DNA of 64,000 nt from Rachycentron canadum (taxonomy: Eukaryota; Chordata; Actinopteri; Carangiformes; Rachycentridae). The position numbers were made by a program, and so were the translations under genes. The DNA lies in contig CM076652.1 of NCBI GenBank assembly GCA_038496675.1, forward strand, positions 10,701,525 through 10,765,524, read 5' to 3'. Every line of letters starts with the position of its first letter. The stretch's first letter is position 1. Below are positions 45,876 through 58,189 of this stretch, one piece after another. The notes beneath the pieces were generated by a model. That model made no database searches, was not told the origin of the DNA, and saw only the letters and a program-made list of their open reading frames with translations.

Positions 45876-46859
45876 AACCCCCCTTCTCCTGCTAGCTGAA
45901 AGCGTAGAGACAGCGTCCCTCTCCTTCAGCCCCGAGGATAAGTCTACTATCATGCTAATGCCCATGTCCTGAGACTAATAGGTCTTTTTACACTGGAGGT
46001 TTTCATTCCCCTTGCCTCACTAAAGGGTTTAGTGCCAAGGCCCTTTCTCTCCTTCCTAAACTTTTAAACAGGATAAATTTTTCTGTGATTCCTCCGCCCG
46101 GACGATGGGTTTGAAGACAGTTCTTTGTATAATTGGCTCCAATGGCCTTGTTATGGTTTCTGTAAATACACCAGGCGAGATGCAGGAATGCACAATTAAA
46201 AAGGCTGATCAAAAAAAGGAGCTGTGTGGATTGTGCTGCGCATTTGTGTGATAGTATGTGGCCATACATTTGTGTGCACGTGTGTGCACGTGTGTGTGTG
46301 TGTGTGTGTGTCTGTATTTGCATGCATGTTAGTGTGAGTGCCTGTTCATGCCCTTGGCCTCTCCAATCCTTGTTGATCCATATGGAGGTAAATAAAAAAT
46401 CTGTTATCTATGACCTCTAAGCAGTGATTATTATAATACAATATATAAGATGGTTGAAATATGCTCCACAACATATTGTCATGGGGAAAGGACCCAGAGT
46501 TACTGAACAGCCTTGTAGTTGCGCAGAGATAGTCTGGCCCTCCTAACCAGTCAGAGAAGGCCAAATCAATGCCAGTCGATGTTAATCAGTGAGGTGAAGG
46601 TTCTGGTCTACGACTCCTTTTGTACTGAGACTTCAAGTCTCCTGCATAAACTGGAAAATGAACATTATGAGGGCAAAGGCAAAGGGCTGGGTGAAGTCTA
46701 ATGGAAAGGGTGGTGTTGGGGTGACAGGAGTGGTGGCCTAGGGTCTCATGCTGGAGTTAGCCTGATTTCCAGAACTTGCATTTTGAAGTTTAAATGCGAT
46801 AAAGGCATTGTTTACGCTTGAAAGAGTTGAAATCAGTTTAGATTCTCACCACCTAACCT

Positions 46860-47058
46860 TATTTTTATTTATATACCGCCAAATCATAAGACGGTTACCT
46901 CAAGGCACTTTACATATAGAGCAGGTCTAGACCAAACTCTTTATAAAGTTATTTAAATAGACCCAACAAATCCCACCATGAGCAAGCACTTGGCAACAGC
47001 AGCAAGGAAAAACTTCCTTTTAAGAGGCAGAAACCTTGGGCAGAACCAGGCACAGGGT
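46860..47058 (-). mobile_element. Teleost L2/SINE-type interspersed repeat, left arm (reverse)
   Basis: Read on the - strand, it contains the widespread fish repeat block with 'gtttctgcctcttaaaaggaagtttttcc', 'ccaagtgcttgctcatggtggga' and 'aagtgccttgaggtaac' features, and ends in the typical 'tatataaataaaa' tail. It is a truncated 3' fragment of an L2-clade LINE or a SINE sharing its tail. It pairs as an inverted repeat with 47258-47458. Confidence 0.75.
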
Positions 47059-47257
47059 GGGCGGCCAACTGCCTCGACCAGTTGGATTGAAAGAGGGAGA
47101 GAGAGAATGAGAGCAGGAGAAATGAGAACACAATAAAATACAAGCAAAACACACAGATGTGAAGACTATTAATTATTAATACTAGAGTATTAAACTAGTT
47201 AGGTCCCAGTTCACACAATTTCTTCAAGATGTTCAAACTGTATAGAACTGGTATAAC

Positions 47258-47458
47258 TGAGTCTGGTTCTGTCTGAGGTTTTTGCCTCTTAAAGGAAGTT
47301 TTTCCTCGCCACTGTCGCCAAGTGCTTGCTCATGGTGGGATTTGTAGGGCCTATTTAAATAACTTTATAAAGAGTTTGGTTGAGACCTGCTCTGTATGTA
47401 AAGTGCCTTGAGGTAACTTTGTTATGATTAGGTGCTATATAAATAAATTTGACTTGAT
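47258..47458 (+). mobile_element. Teleost L2/SINE-type interspersed repeat, right arm (forward)
   Basis: Same family as the reverse copy at 46860-47058, in the opposite orientation and about 200 bases away. It ends with 'aaagtgccttgaggtaac' followed by 'gctatataaataaattt', the usual tail. The two copies differ at scattered positions, so they may be independent insertions and not a fresh duplication. Confidence 0.75.
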
Positions 47459-49189
47459 TTGCATGTTTTCTGGAGCAGTTAATTCTCATACATACAAATT
47501 ATTTTGACTTTTTTGGGAAATATCTGCTTTTTTTGCTTTCTGATAAACATGAATATGGGGAGACTCATGCCACTTTTATAGCTTTCCATTAAATATGAGG
47601 CTACAGCCATGAGCTGGTTTGCTTCGCTTAGTCTACCACAAAGACTGGAATTGGGGAAACAATAATCCCAGCTCTGTTCCAAGGTCACAAACAATACTGT
47701 TAAAGCTTAGTAATATCCTGTATGTTTAGAACAGTCCAGCACTCTGTTCCCTCAAAGAAAGGTTAATGCTGACGACCCATTTCATGTTTCTCATCCAACC
47801 ACAACCGCTGCTGATGTCAATGACATCACCTTCGCAAATATATTGCAGTTAGTGTGCACGATATATCCTTCTCCTCCAGTGAATGCTGATTGCCTCCGGA
47901 GAAGCTAAGTGACATTCCAGGGAAAAAGGATGAGCATTGGAGCATGCCGAGCATTTACTATGTTTTGGGTTTTGCTTATCTCACGGTACAGTAAACATCC
48001 AGACAAGGTGTTGGCAGCAGGCAGTCAAAGTGTAGGCCAACCGCTCCATCCCTCTGTGTGTGAAGCTTCCAAACATACACACAGCCCTGGAGCTGTAAAA
48101 GCAGCCCCTGCCAGTGTTTATATTTACATCAGGCATGAAGGAGTCAGATACTGCTCTATTGTTTCTGTGACAAGCCACCGATAATGATTCCAGCCTGGTG
48201 ACCAAACAAGATTTCAGCAACGACTTTGCCTTTATTGTTCCATAAAATCGTTACTGGGGAAATTCCTACTAGTTTTCCTCAACTTGAATTATTTATGATT
48301 TAACTGATGCTGCTTTTCCTTGGACCAGTTCATTTTCTCAAAGTTCTGCAGCTGGCATTGAAGTATTTTCACAGTCAGAATGAGTTATGGGTTTTGTATG
48401 TCACAGTTATGGAGAACCTTCATCTTCAAGGAATGTATTGTAATAGTTGTAAGGCTTGATTTATGAAGGTGAAAAGTTGGCAATCAGTTAATTCACAGTT
48501 GTTTTATAGGCTAAGGTAGGATTGACACATTTATTGTGCATTTATCATTTTCATTTTCATTTGCATTTTCATATGTAATAACAAAAACTTAAACCAAACC
48601 AGATGGCAGTTAAGGGCATTCTCTGGCTATAATTTTGTGTGGGATGTGAAAGGCAGGTCTGCTCATGTCTTAGTACATGGGAGAGAATGAAAGATGCCTG
48701 GAGCAAGGATGGATTTGACTCTCTAAGCATGTAAGTCAGTGTCAGCAGAAAGGGAAGAGGAGAGCATAAGGCAAGAACAATGTTATAGCCGTTATTGTTT
48801 GGGATAACATCCAAGGCTTGTTATTTGCATTTGCAAGCAAAAAGTTGCACGTTGTACGCCAGGTTCTGCTCTGCCGTCCAGCACTGAGGTGCAACCTCAG
48901 ACTGTGTCCCAGTCCACAGACTGATGCTGTCAGATTCTATATGTTTACAAGTCTACCGTACCTTTTTTGTGTGATTCTGTCTGTCCTTATGGATGAAGAC
49001 ACCTCCCAGGTCCCATCCTTTCATTCTCTGATGGAAAAATTCATGCCCTGCGCTCCTGAAAGAGAGGGGACGAGCCGATGCATTCTGACAGCTCTGTCAA
49101 GCACAAGAAATGGCTGCTGGGTATCCTTCATGCTGCTGGGTACCCCTACCCAGTGCACTCACACGAAAGCCTGTATTCCTGCTTTCATT

Positions 49190-49258
49190 GTAAAGTGCCT
49201 TGATATAATATATATTATGATTTGGCACATTACAAATAAAATTGAATTGAATTGAATT
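49190..49258 (+). mobile_element. 3' tail fragment of an L2/SINE-type repeat
   Basis: The 'gtaaagtgccttgatata' block followed by 'acaaataaaattgaattgaattg' is the diagnostic tail of this teleost repeat class, with the tandem GAATT end. Only the extreme 3' end is recognisable. Confidence 0.7.
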
Positions 49259-51500
49259 CAAGCTGTCACAGGTATTGACGCATATGTGTGTGTAAGCTCA
49301 CACTATTAAAACACAGCATACAAAATATGTAACAATAGTTTGCTAAATTATCAAAAATCATTTGACTGATTGTCTTATTTTCTCCTTTTGTCTTTAGTTC
49401 ACCTTTTCCTTGTCTCTCTTACCTGGAATAAAACAGTAGTAATGTGTAAAGTTGTCTAAGGTTGTCTAACATGTGAAGTTCTTTCTACAGTGGAAATCAA
49501 ATATTGTTTGTCCCAACACTGTTGCCTCAGTTCCCACAAATATGTTGCACTTGCAGGTTACTTTGCTTTTCTAGTTCATCCTAAACCAGCCCCCTGGGTT
49601 TAAGTGTGTAGACTGTGCTGGTCTTCCATCACGTGAAGCCCCTGTCTTGTTCTTTTCTTCTGAAGTTTTGACTCATTATCTTGCTGTAGGATAAAGGATG
49701 TCAGTCCCTTTGTTACTTGTGTAATGCATGAGAGGTTGTGTTCCAACACTGCCTTAGTACAGAAAGATGTTTGACTCATCCACTTACCACTTACCTTTGA
49801 ACTCACTTGAAGTCACTGACTGGACCTGAACTGCTTGATTTTTGATAAAACTGGAAAAATGGGGATTGTGGGAAACTTTCCCACAGGTAGTGTTTATTTA
49901 TACCTATATAATAATAATAATAATATAATATATACTTATATAAAGTGACCCACACAGCGCATAACCTACTACATTAAAGCATTGAGAAACCTCGCCTGCA
50001 GGTACATGAACTGCTGTGTGTGTCAGAGAGAAAAATAGTGAAACATAAGGTACATGTGTACAGGATCATAGCTTAAAATGATATTTTAATGTTGATTTTC
50101 TCAGGAGGACCTTTTCATTGTAACCAGTCCTGTAGCTCCCACGTCCTGTGATTAAACACGTGGAAGCTACATTAAAGTTATAGGTAAACGAATATTTCTT
50201 TCTTTGTGTCTGCCATTTTTTATTTGCATTGACTTGCGCAGACAAATGCACAAGCTGCATAGATTACCATATCTAAAGGGTACTGAGTTCAAGAAATGAC
50301 TCTGCTGCTATTTTTTTAGTTGAATTATCGACTAATGCAATTATCTATAATGGAAAAGAAAAAAATCTGAAGTTCTCCTGTGCCAAATGTACTGTAAATG
50401 CATGGTTGCTGTCAGGTGTTGAAATACTGAAATGGGGTGGCTATTTGGTCGAGGTGAAAGTGAGGCTGATCTTAAGAGGTGGACTGAGAGATAGGAGGGT
50501 GAGAGATAGGAGAGAGGGAAAAACGAGAAGGCAGACACAAGGAAATGAAGTGGCCCTTCAGGCAGCCGTTCCTCTAGTTTCCCACAAAACCTTTTTCAAG
50601 GTGAAGCATGCCTCAGTGTGGAAATATGACAGATAACAGTGTTGTCTTCTTTACATCTCTGACCTTTTTAACTTACTCTCAGCGCTGCCTCAGGCCTTGT
50701 ATGAACTCTTAACTGAAAATGCAAAAATCTACGGTCGAAAAACAATTCCAATCCAACAGACAGTGACCAATAGATTATCTAACCTGCACCCTGAATGGTG
50801 TAATCCTATATGCATGCCTTTTATTGCTATAACTTTGCATATATGCAATGTTTAAACATTGATAACTTGTTTTCCCTTTTAACATAGATGTTAAAAAATT
50901 TATTTGGTGAGCTGAGATCATTTCACTTGGCCAACAAACTGGATTTTAATTTGAAGAGATTACACCTCATTTTGCTGGTAAAAGACACCTGATATGGTTC
51001 ATGGTTTTCAGTCACATCAGTTAAAAAATGTGTTGTTTGGTCTGGTCATTCAGATCATTAGTGCTGTGTGAGCATTAATACCTAGTTTACTCAAAAGTGT
51101 TGAGGGTAGCCTCTGTGAGCCACGAAACGATGTGATTGACAGGTAACCTGCAGGGAAGAGGGCCAGGTATGTACGTGCTGCTTCCCTCCATCTCCACATG
51201 TGTGAACGCCTGATAGCTAGTGACAGGCAGGCACACAGCCCGAAGTTTGTTTGTGTGTGCATGTGTGTTTCGTTCGTGCTTTTGTGTAAATATAAGGTGA
51301 AGATGCCTCCAGCAACAACAGAACAACAATCCCTTTATACATTTTTGAACAGTGAACTGTTGGAGCCTGTGAGTGTCTTAAGGGTGGCTTAGCTAATGAT
51401 TTCTCATTATGGCAAGAATAGCTGTGGGCCTGGTAATCCTGACACCTAGTTATAAGCCATTACCTCCCACATGCCAATCTCCAAGAAAGCATGAAAAACT

Positions 51501-51501
<1 letters not shown>

Positions 51502-51581
<80 letters not shown>
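51502..51581. repeat. (CA)n microsatellite, about 80 bp
   Basis: The longest dinucleotide run in the window, without interruption. Confidence 0.95.
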
Positions 51582-51856
51582 ATCTCACAGGGAGTGCTTG
51601 AACAAAAATCATGTGTGTATAATTTACTGTTTACCTCTCTGTGACAACAGGGTATTTGTCTTGACAGATGGATGTCTCTAAGTCTGTTTATATTAAACAC
51701 ATATGCATGCAAACACACAAACACACACACTATGGCGACCGTTAACTGCTTTAAGAGTGTGGTTTCAGTTAGAGTGAAGGAATGGAAGACATAAAGGGGA
51801 AAGACGGGAAAGGAGGAAGGATGACGACAGACATAAAGAAAGGGCATTCGTCTTTT

Positions 51857-51863
51857 GTGTGTT

Positions 51864-51897
<34 letters not shown>

Positions 51898-51898
51898 A
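51857..51898. repeat. (GT)n microsatellite
   Basis: A GT run with a few T insertions at its left end. Confidence 0.9.
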
Positions 51899-54800
51899 GA
51901 TTAGACCTAATGCAAATTATCCATAAGAGAACTATGTGACCCAGCCTGACCTCACCCAAGTGTCTGGCCCATCTCAACCTTGCAGACTCAACATGACTGT
52001 TGTCAGTCAAGTGAAAAAGCCTTTAAAAAGTCTTGTTTTCCCACCTCACACTCGTTAAATTTCCTGTATTCCCATGACAATGTGCAATCTTGGTATAGTT
52101 GAGATTGGATATGCACACGTATCTGTGTATCTTTGTGCAGACACGGATTAACAAGTAGGAATCCAATAAGACAGACAGGGAGGTAGACAGCCTGATGTGT
52201 GGCTGTTTTTATAACATACATTAATTTAGCCAATCGCCTGGAAACTGGGTTAAAAAATCTCAGGTGTAATTGTTTTGTTTGTGCTTATTTTGTAATGTGA
52301 CTTTGTGAAGCAAATTATACACAGCAGTAATGAATAATTTCCAAAGAGATCACATAGCTGTGAGAATGAGAGCTGTGTGTCTAAGTAAAGTTTGCTTAGG
52401 AAGAACGACCTTTCTGCGTTCCTCCCTGAGGATTGACTCTGCTGTACTGCTCTCTATTTTCGAGTGTTTTTAAGCCCTAGAGAGAGCGAGAGAGGGAGCT
52501 TCTAATAGTTTTTTGCCTGCCTTGCACTCTGCAAGGTTGCATTCTCAGGGAACTAAAGAAGTACAAGTTTTGAAAACATTTAGTCTTTGAAATATTTTTT
52601 CAGTGTTTTCGAGTGTTTGCTTTATATCCAATGCTGTAATATCCCATTACGAACTCAAGCCACTGGAAAAAGAGATGGCAAACTGCCATGCCATTATAAA
52701 ATATGGATGCAGCAGTTTAGTTTTCAGAAACTCAAAAAGGGATACAGCAATGCAATGAGGTAGCAAAACAAACACTTATGCTGATCAGGGGTCTGTTACT
52801 TTATGACCTTTAGGTAGGTCACAGTATAACCAATTTTATGCATTCAAGGGTACTAGTTATGTAACCCTATCGCATGGGAAGCCGTATCTCTTCACTCTCA
52901 TTGCAGATAACTTCTCTTGACTATTAACATGGCCTTAAGATAAATGTTGTGCTAGAGAGGCACAGATCCAATCAAGGTACAATTACCCCAGCCATTATAT
53001 TCCCTGCGAATCTTTTGATCCAGCCAAGAAGTCAATACACTTTGAGCCATATAAACAAACAATGTTGTAAATGTAAATTGAAAAAATTAGAGGACTGTTC
53101 AACCGAAAGCAACATATTGTGTTTTGTTCTGTCTCTGGTATGTTCATGCATTTTCAAGTGGGACTCTGTTATGTAATGACCATTGTAGTTATTTTGGTGA
53201 GTTACACAAACTCCCTCAATGAAATGTTCTTTGGTATGACTTCCTCTGCCCTCAGGTGTGCCCTGCTTTAATACCGTACCTACCCTGCTCTTCTCCCAAC
53301 CTTTCAGCTTGAGGCTTGAAAGTACTTGATGTGTTAAGTGTGTCAAATGGATTTTGGTGTTAATATAAAAATCTATGAGAACAAATAGGTGCACGCAATC
53401 TACTTAGAATGCATGAGAGAGATTATTTTCTTTGCACATGGTTATAAATCATTAAATGACCTCAGCTATTTTCTTTTCATCAGAAAAGACAACATTATGA
53501 ACTTCAGTACTTCATGACACCAACGTTTTTTTGCTGAAAAGTGCTGCATGGCAAAGTGTCAGCACTAGACAAGCTGGACATTGCCTGATCATGGAAAACT
53601 TTTGGCCCACGTTGAATTTAAAAGGAAAGAGACTATGATGCTAAAAATGTTGTGGCAATGCTCATTTAACTTAAAATCATGTTTTGTAACATCTATCTTC
53701 AGGTTTCTTCTCCATGTTGTGTGCTGTGCTAACCTCACCCTCTGCTGCTTGTATCTCGACTGACCTCAGGCAAAAACCCTTTTTACTGCAGAATTATTAA
53801 GACATCCCACACACTACGATGGCCAATCTCTGGCCAAACAGTTGTTTTTTTGTAGACCATTATGATTCAGCTTGGTTTTCCCCAAGTGTAGACTTTGATA
53901 CCAGGCCAACTTCAGTTGGTTTTAAGATAAAAAAAAAAAAAAAAAAAAAAACAGCCACTCCTTAGAAACACAGACTGCATTACTAAGAGGTAGGCAAATG
54001 AGATGGCAGAAAAAACATACATCTTCTGTAACTGTAGATCAATGACATGTAGTGACTTTTACAGATAGCCAAATAGAGCTGAAGAACCAAAGAACCAAAG
54101 ATGACAAACCGTCATCTTAATGATTGTGTACTTCTTGTTTACTGTACCACAGGGAAATTGAACCTGCCTAAAACATACCTTCTCATGACTGAATTCATAA
54201 GTTATTTAAAAAGTTATTAACTTAAAACTGTCACATAATCACTCAAAAAGTTGAAATGTGAGCGCATGTAACTAGTGCTATATAACCAATCCCCTTCTGC
54301 CTTACCCACAAACTTGTCAATCACCCCCCATATAGTTATTTGAGGTAGCAGATTTGCTAGTTTACTTATTACTCCTACCTCTTATTGACTAAGAAGACTG
54401 TTGCGGTAGTACAGTTGAAGTACAGTAAAGTTTCCACACACATCTGTCCTTTGCATGTGTATTACAATGTGTAGCCCACAATATCACAAGTGATCAGAGA
54501 GCGGTCAAAAACTTACTGCTCCCCTCTGCTCCGCAAGTCTCAGCCTTTGTGCCCACATAAGGACAAAAAGGAACAGGACAGAAGTCAACCTCGCTTCCAA
54601 GAAGGAGGGCAGTAAAGGACAAGATGAATGCCAACGGGAAACATCAGACCCTGTTCTGAGTCGAAAGGAGAGATATTACCTCTACTCTGGTATCATTCTC
54701 ATTCTTGAGGTCTATTTTAAGCTTTAGCTGGGCAGCCACTGCTTTAGCATCCCATTCAACTGTTTGATTGGCAAAAATATTAACACCACTTTGATCCAGT

Positions 54801-57066
54801 CATTGTGGAGGATGTGTAAGGGGTAGACTGTGTCAGGTGATATGTGTTTGAGGCATGCCATGAGAAGAATATAATCACCTGTAGCACAGGTTATAGACAG
54901 TGATTTGTCTCATTCAGAGCTTCTGGCCTATACAAACTGATCACTTATGCGCTCCTCTCATGCAATGATATGCTATTAACATGAGATATCAGGCCATGGT
55001 GTCAACATGTGGCACATTAATGTATTCATGTCCTCTCTCTCCATTTCACTATAGCTCTCGTGGTCTCTGTGGTTGATGGAGGTGATGTGAAACCAGACAG
55101 ATGGGGTTGGCAGCCAGACAACAGGCTGTCGTCCTCTGCGTCTGTTACCGGGCTCTTTTCCCATCGCCCCCACGTATCTCATGTGCCCCCTCTCCTCCAC
55201 CTCCTCGTATTGCCCTGTTTTCTCTATTTTTGTCTTTTACTCCCTTTCCTCATCCACATTGCTCACTCTAACTGCCCTTTTCCACTTTTCACCCCAACAT
55301 TTGCTATGAAAATGTTTTCCCGATTTCTTTACCATTCCCCTTATCTCACCCCCTTCCCCCTCTCTTCATTCTTTTACCCAGTGCCGTTTTGGCCTCATGC
55401 TAACGGAGGCCTTCATTAAATGTCAATTATACACCAGAGACCACACATTGGACGGAGAGGACACAATGATTTCTGACCCCAAAAGGTCAACATGCTTATG
55501 GGCATTCAGCTCTTGCTGGAGAACAGTCTGTCTACTCTGAGGTCTTAGAGTAAGACTTTTAGGGATCGCTGACCAAGAGCTGGACAAAAACACAACTCTC
55601 CAGTTTTTAAAAAGAGTCATCTTTTTTTGAGTATTACACAATGAACATGTGGTGAGAGAGACAGAAACTTTATGACAGCAAAAACAAAGAAGGGCTAGAA
55701 GTTCTAGGGCCAAAAAAAAAAAAAAAAACCCAAAAGAAAACAAGAAAAGAAAAGAGAAGGAATCATATGCACACAAGCATGGGAATATTTTGATCGCACA
55801 TCTGTGCGTTCCCAAGCGTGTTGCTGTGTTTGAGTCTCATAGTGCAGAGAAGACCAGGCCAGATGGTGAGTGTTGGTGGGGGGGGTTGCCACATGTTGTG
55901 AGTCTCCATTCAGACAAGCTGTGCAGTGTGGAAATGCCCCCAGCTCTAAATAAACCTGTGGCAGCACCCAGGGTGGAGCCTATAGCACAGTGCGCAGGAG
56001 ATAGGAGGGTGAGATAGAGGATAAAGTGAGTGAAGAGATTTTGCAGGCGACACATAACAAGGGCCTGTTTGTTGTTTTGGGTGCACACTGGGCGCTGTCA
56101 CATATTTTCTCTAGAGCCCCATGTTGCTCTTTGTATAGTTTTTACCTCGTTGCACAAAACAGCGCAGCTCTACGTTACTGAACTTCTACATAACCACCTC
56201 CATCCCTGACCCTGTGTGAACTAAATCCCACTTTTTTGTTACGCATCCAAACTAGATGAGATTGTTTGCACAAGACTTTATATGCCTGTGAGAAAATGGT
56301 GTACACTCACAGAAACAGACTGGGAGACAATAAGTGTGAGGGAGTCATAGGAAGACAGAGAGCCATCTGGCAATTTTTAGCCGGCTGCTATGAAAAAAAA
56401 AAAGGGGGGGCAAAGAAGGATTCGGTGCAGCCCCAAATGAGCGCAGGGTATAAACCACGGCGAGACAGAAATTCACTTAATTTCTACCAGAGCAGGCTGC
56501 ATGTAGATAAGCGCACCTCTATCACAGTAAAAAAGCACCATTGCGAGGTTTGTAGAGAAACTTCCTGGGGCACATGCAAACCCACCGGCACAGCAGTTTT
56601 ATCTTTTCTCCTTCTTTTCAGGGAAGTACTCCTGGATTACTAATGCATCTCCCTGTCAGCAAGGGCTGAAAATAGTTGAGCACTGACCCATTTAATCAGA
56701 CTTGTACTGACCCCTCACTAAGGTGAGAGCAAACGGTCGGTCAGGAGCTATGGCTCAGATCATGCAAGCCCTGCAGTCTTTCATCTGAAATTCAAAGGAG
56801 ACTAAAACAGGTAACATCTGAATGGGGATAATCTAATGTTTCAACACAGAGGTCATGGTATCCCTTTTTGCAACACTTTCCCACCCTCCCCGCTCATTTC
56901 AAGGTAGGATCTCTACACAGATTGTTTGTCCAGCTAACTGGTTTAGTGGTTTCTTAAAGGTGGAAAGAAGTGACAGAGGGGAGATTCTTGTGGGAGACTG
57001 ATGGTTAAGTTCAGTTGGCTCATTGACCCACGTCCACCCTCCCTATCTTTCTCTCTGTCCTTCTAG

Positions 57067-57192
57067 ATGCCCCTCTGTGGCCCCTGGTCACCACCTCTGG
57101 CCCTCTGGCCCCTGACATCCACCCCCAGTTTGCTCCTGTCCACCCACCGCGTCCCCTCAAAGAGCCCTGGGGTCAAAGCAGCAGCAGTGAAG
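57067..57192 (+). other. Unassigned exon-like segment, phase 1-1, 42 codons
   Basis: A pyrimidine-rich tract ending in TTCTAG (57061-57066) precedes a 126-base segment, followed by a GTGAAA donor-like site. The segment length is a multiple of three. Read from its third base it is open and proline-rich (APLWPLVTTSGPLAPD, PPRPLKEPWGQSSSSE). A second frame is also open and extends past the donor, so the evidence is only splice-site and composition. I do not recognise the protein and see no partner exons nearby. It may be an alternative exon of a long-intron gene spanning the region, or chance. Confidence 0.25.
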
Positions 57193-57199
57193 GTGAAAA

Positions 57200-58036
57200 T
57201 GCACCTCTTCTCTGGCCTGTTTGTTCAAGGCTGCCATTATGCTGGGTGTGATCAAGCAACCAAGTTCAGCTCCAAGATAAACCAACCCCCCTCCCTCACC
57301 CCCGTCACCCTCTCCTCTCTCTGTATCCCCAGGGAGATGCACCCCCAGGCAGAGTGTCTTCTCTCTTTCATTGCACCCCATCTCTGGCAGAAGACCTGCT
57401 CCCTGTTTATTCTCTTTTCAATACCCCCTCTTTTGTACCCCCCTTGTTTTTTGCTCTTAGACGATCACGCCTGTTCTCTACTATTTCTCATAACCCTTTC
57501 CTATTTTTCAGTTCTTCCTCCGCTTTCCCTCCTCTTTCAGCCAACTTTTATTTTGGCATGTCTTTTTACTCCCATCTCATCTTTTACCCTCCCTTTTATC
57601 TTTAATCTTCAGTCTCTCTATCTCCTCTCTGATCTTCTTTCCTTCTTCCATCTCTCTTTCAGTGTGGGCCTAGACACCCCGTAGTCTGGAAAGTGGCCCA
57701 TCCCAACTCTGCCCCTGAGGCCCTCCGCACGGCCCCGTGGGTAATGGGCATTGTGTATTCCCACTGATCCCTGACGGGGCCATATTGTGCCTCGGCGGGA
57801 TGTCAGGAGCACAAAGCCAACCGGCCTGCCACATTGTCTCACACTCCAAATGAAGAAGTTCCTCCTCTGGCTCCCAACACAGCCTTGAAATGTCAACGGA
57901 CAGGGAGGAAGGCGTACGGTGATGGTGGTGGTGGTGGTGTGTGTGAGGGTTATTGTTGGGAGATGAGGGTTGTGTGTTACTCATTAATGCACCAACACTC
58001 CACTCATTTGGATCCAAATCCCACAGGCATCTCAAA

Positions 58037-58078
<42 letters not shown>

Positions 58079-58144
58079 TTCTCTCTGGCTCTCTTTGGTG
58101 CTCACCCTCACTCTTAAAAGGCTTACATACATGGAGATGAGCGT

Positions 58145-58189
<45 letters not shown>

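Larger units (their letters stand above)
36300..46850. other. Gene-poor intergenic stretch with microsatellites
   Basis: I could not find a convincing exon. Open frames here are short and lack protein character. Simple repeats include (CA)n at about 37488-37501, 38567-38580 and 42438-42463, a GACA/GAAA run at about 38173-38218, and GT runs at 45799-45846 and 46280-46311. A perfect 17-bp hairpin is listed separately. Blocks at about 37920-37995 and 38640-38780 are compact and unique and could be regulatory, but nothing decisive is visible. Confidence 0.4.
47460..57060. other. Gene-poor intergenic stretch
   Basis: No convincing exon was found. Contents are microsatellites, an L2-type tail fragment (49190-49258), poly-A runs (about 53931-53951 and 55712-55730) and unique AT-rich DNA. 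The sequence 55055-55172 has a usable acceptor and an open frame but no recognisable protein. Confidence 0.4.

Noticed and set aside
48818..49255. 145-codon open frame.
   Set aside because: Its end is the L2/SINE-type repeat tail and the rest resembles no protein.
55055..55419. Acceptor-like site followed by a 119-codon frame.
   Set aside because: The second half is pyrimidine-driven low complexity (Leu/Phe/Pro/Ser), typical of chance frames in CT-rich DNA.
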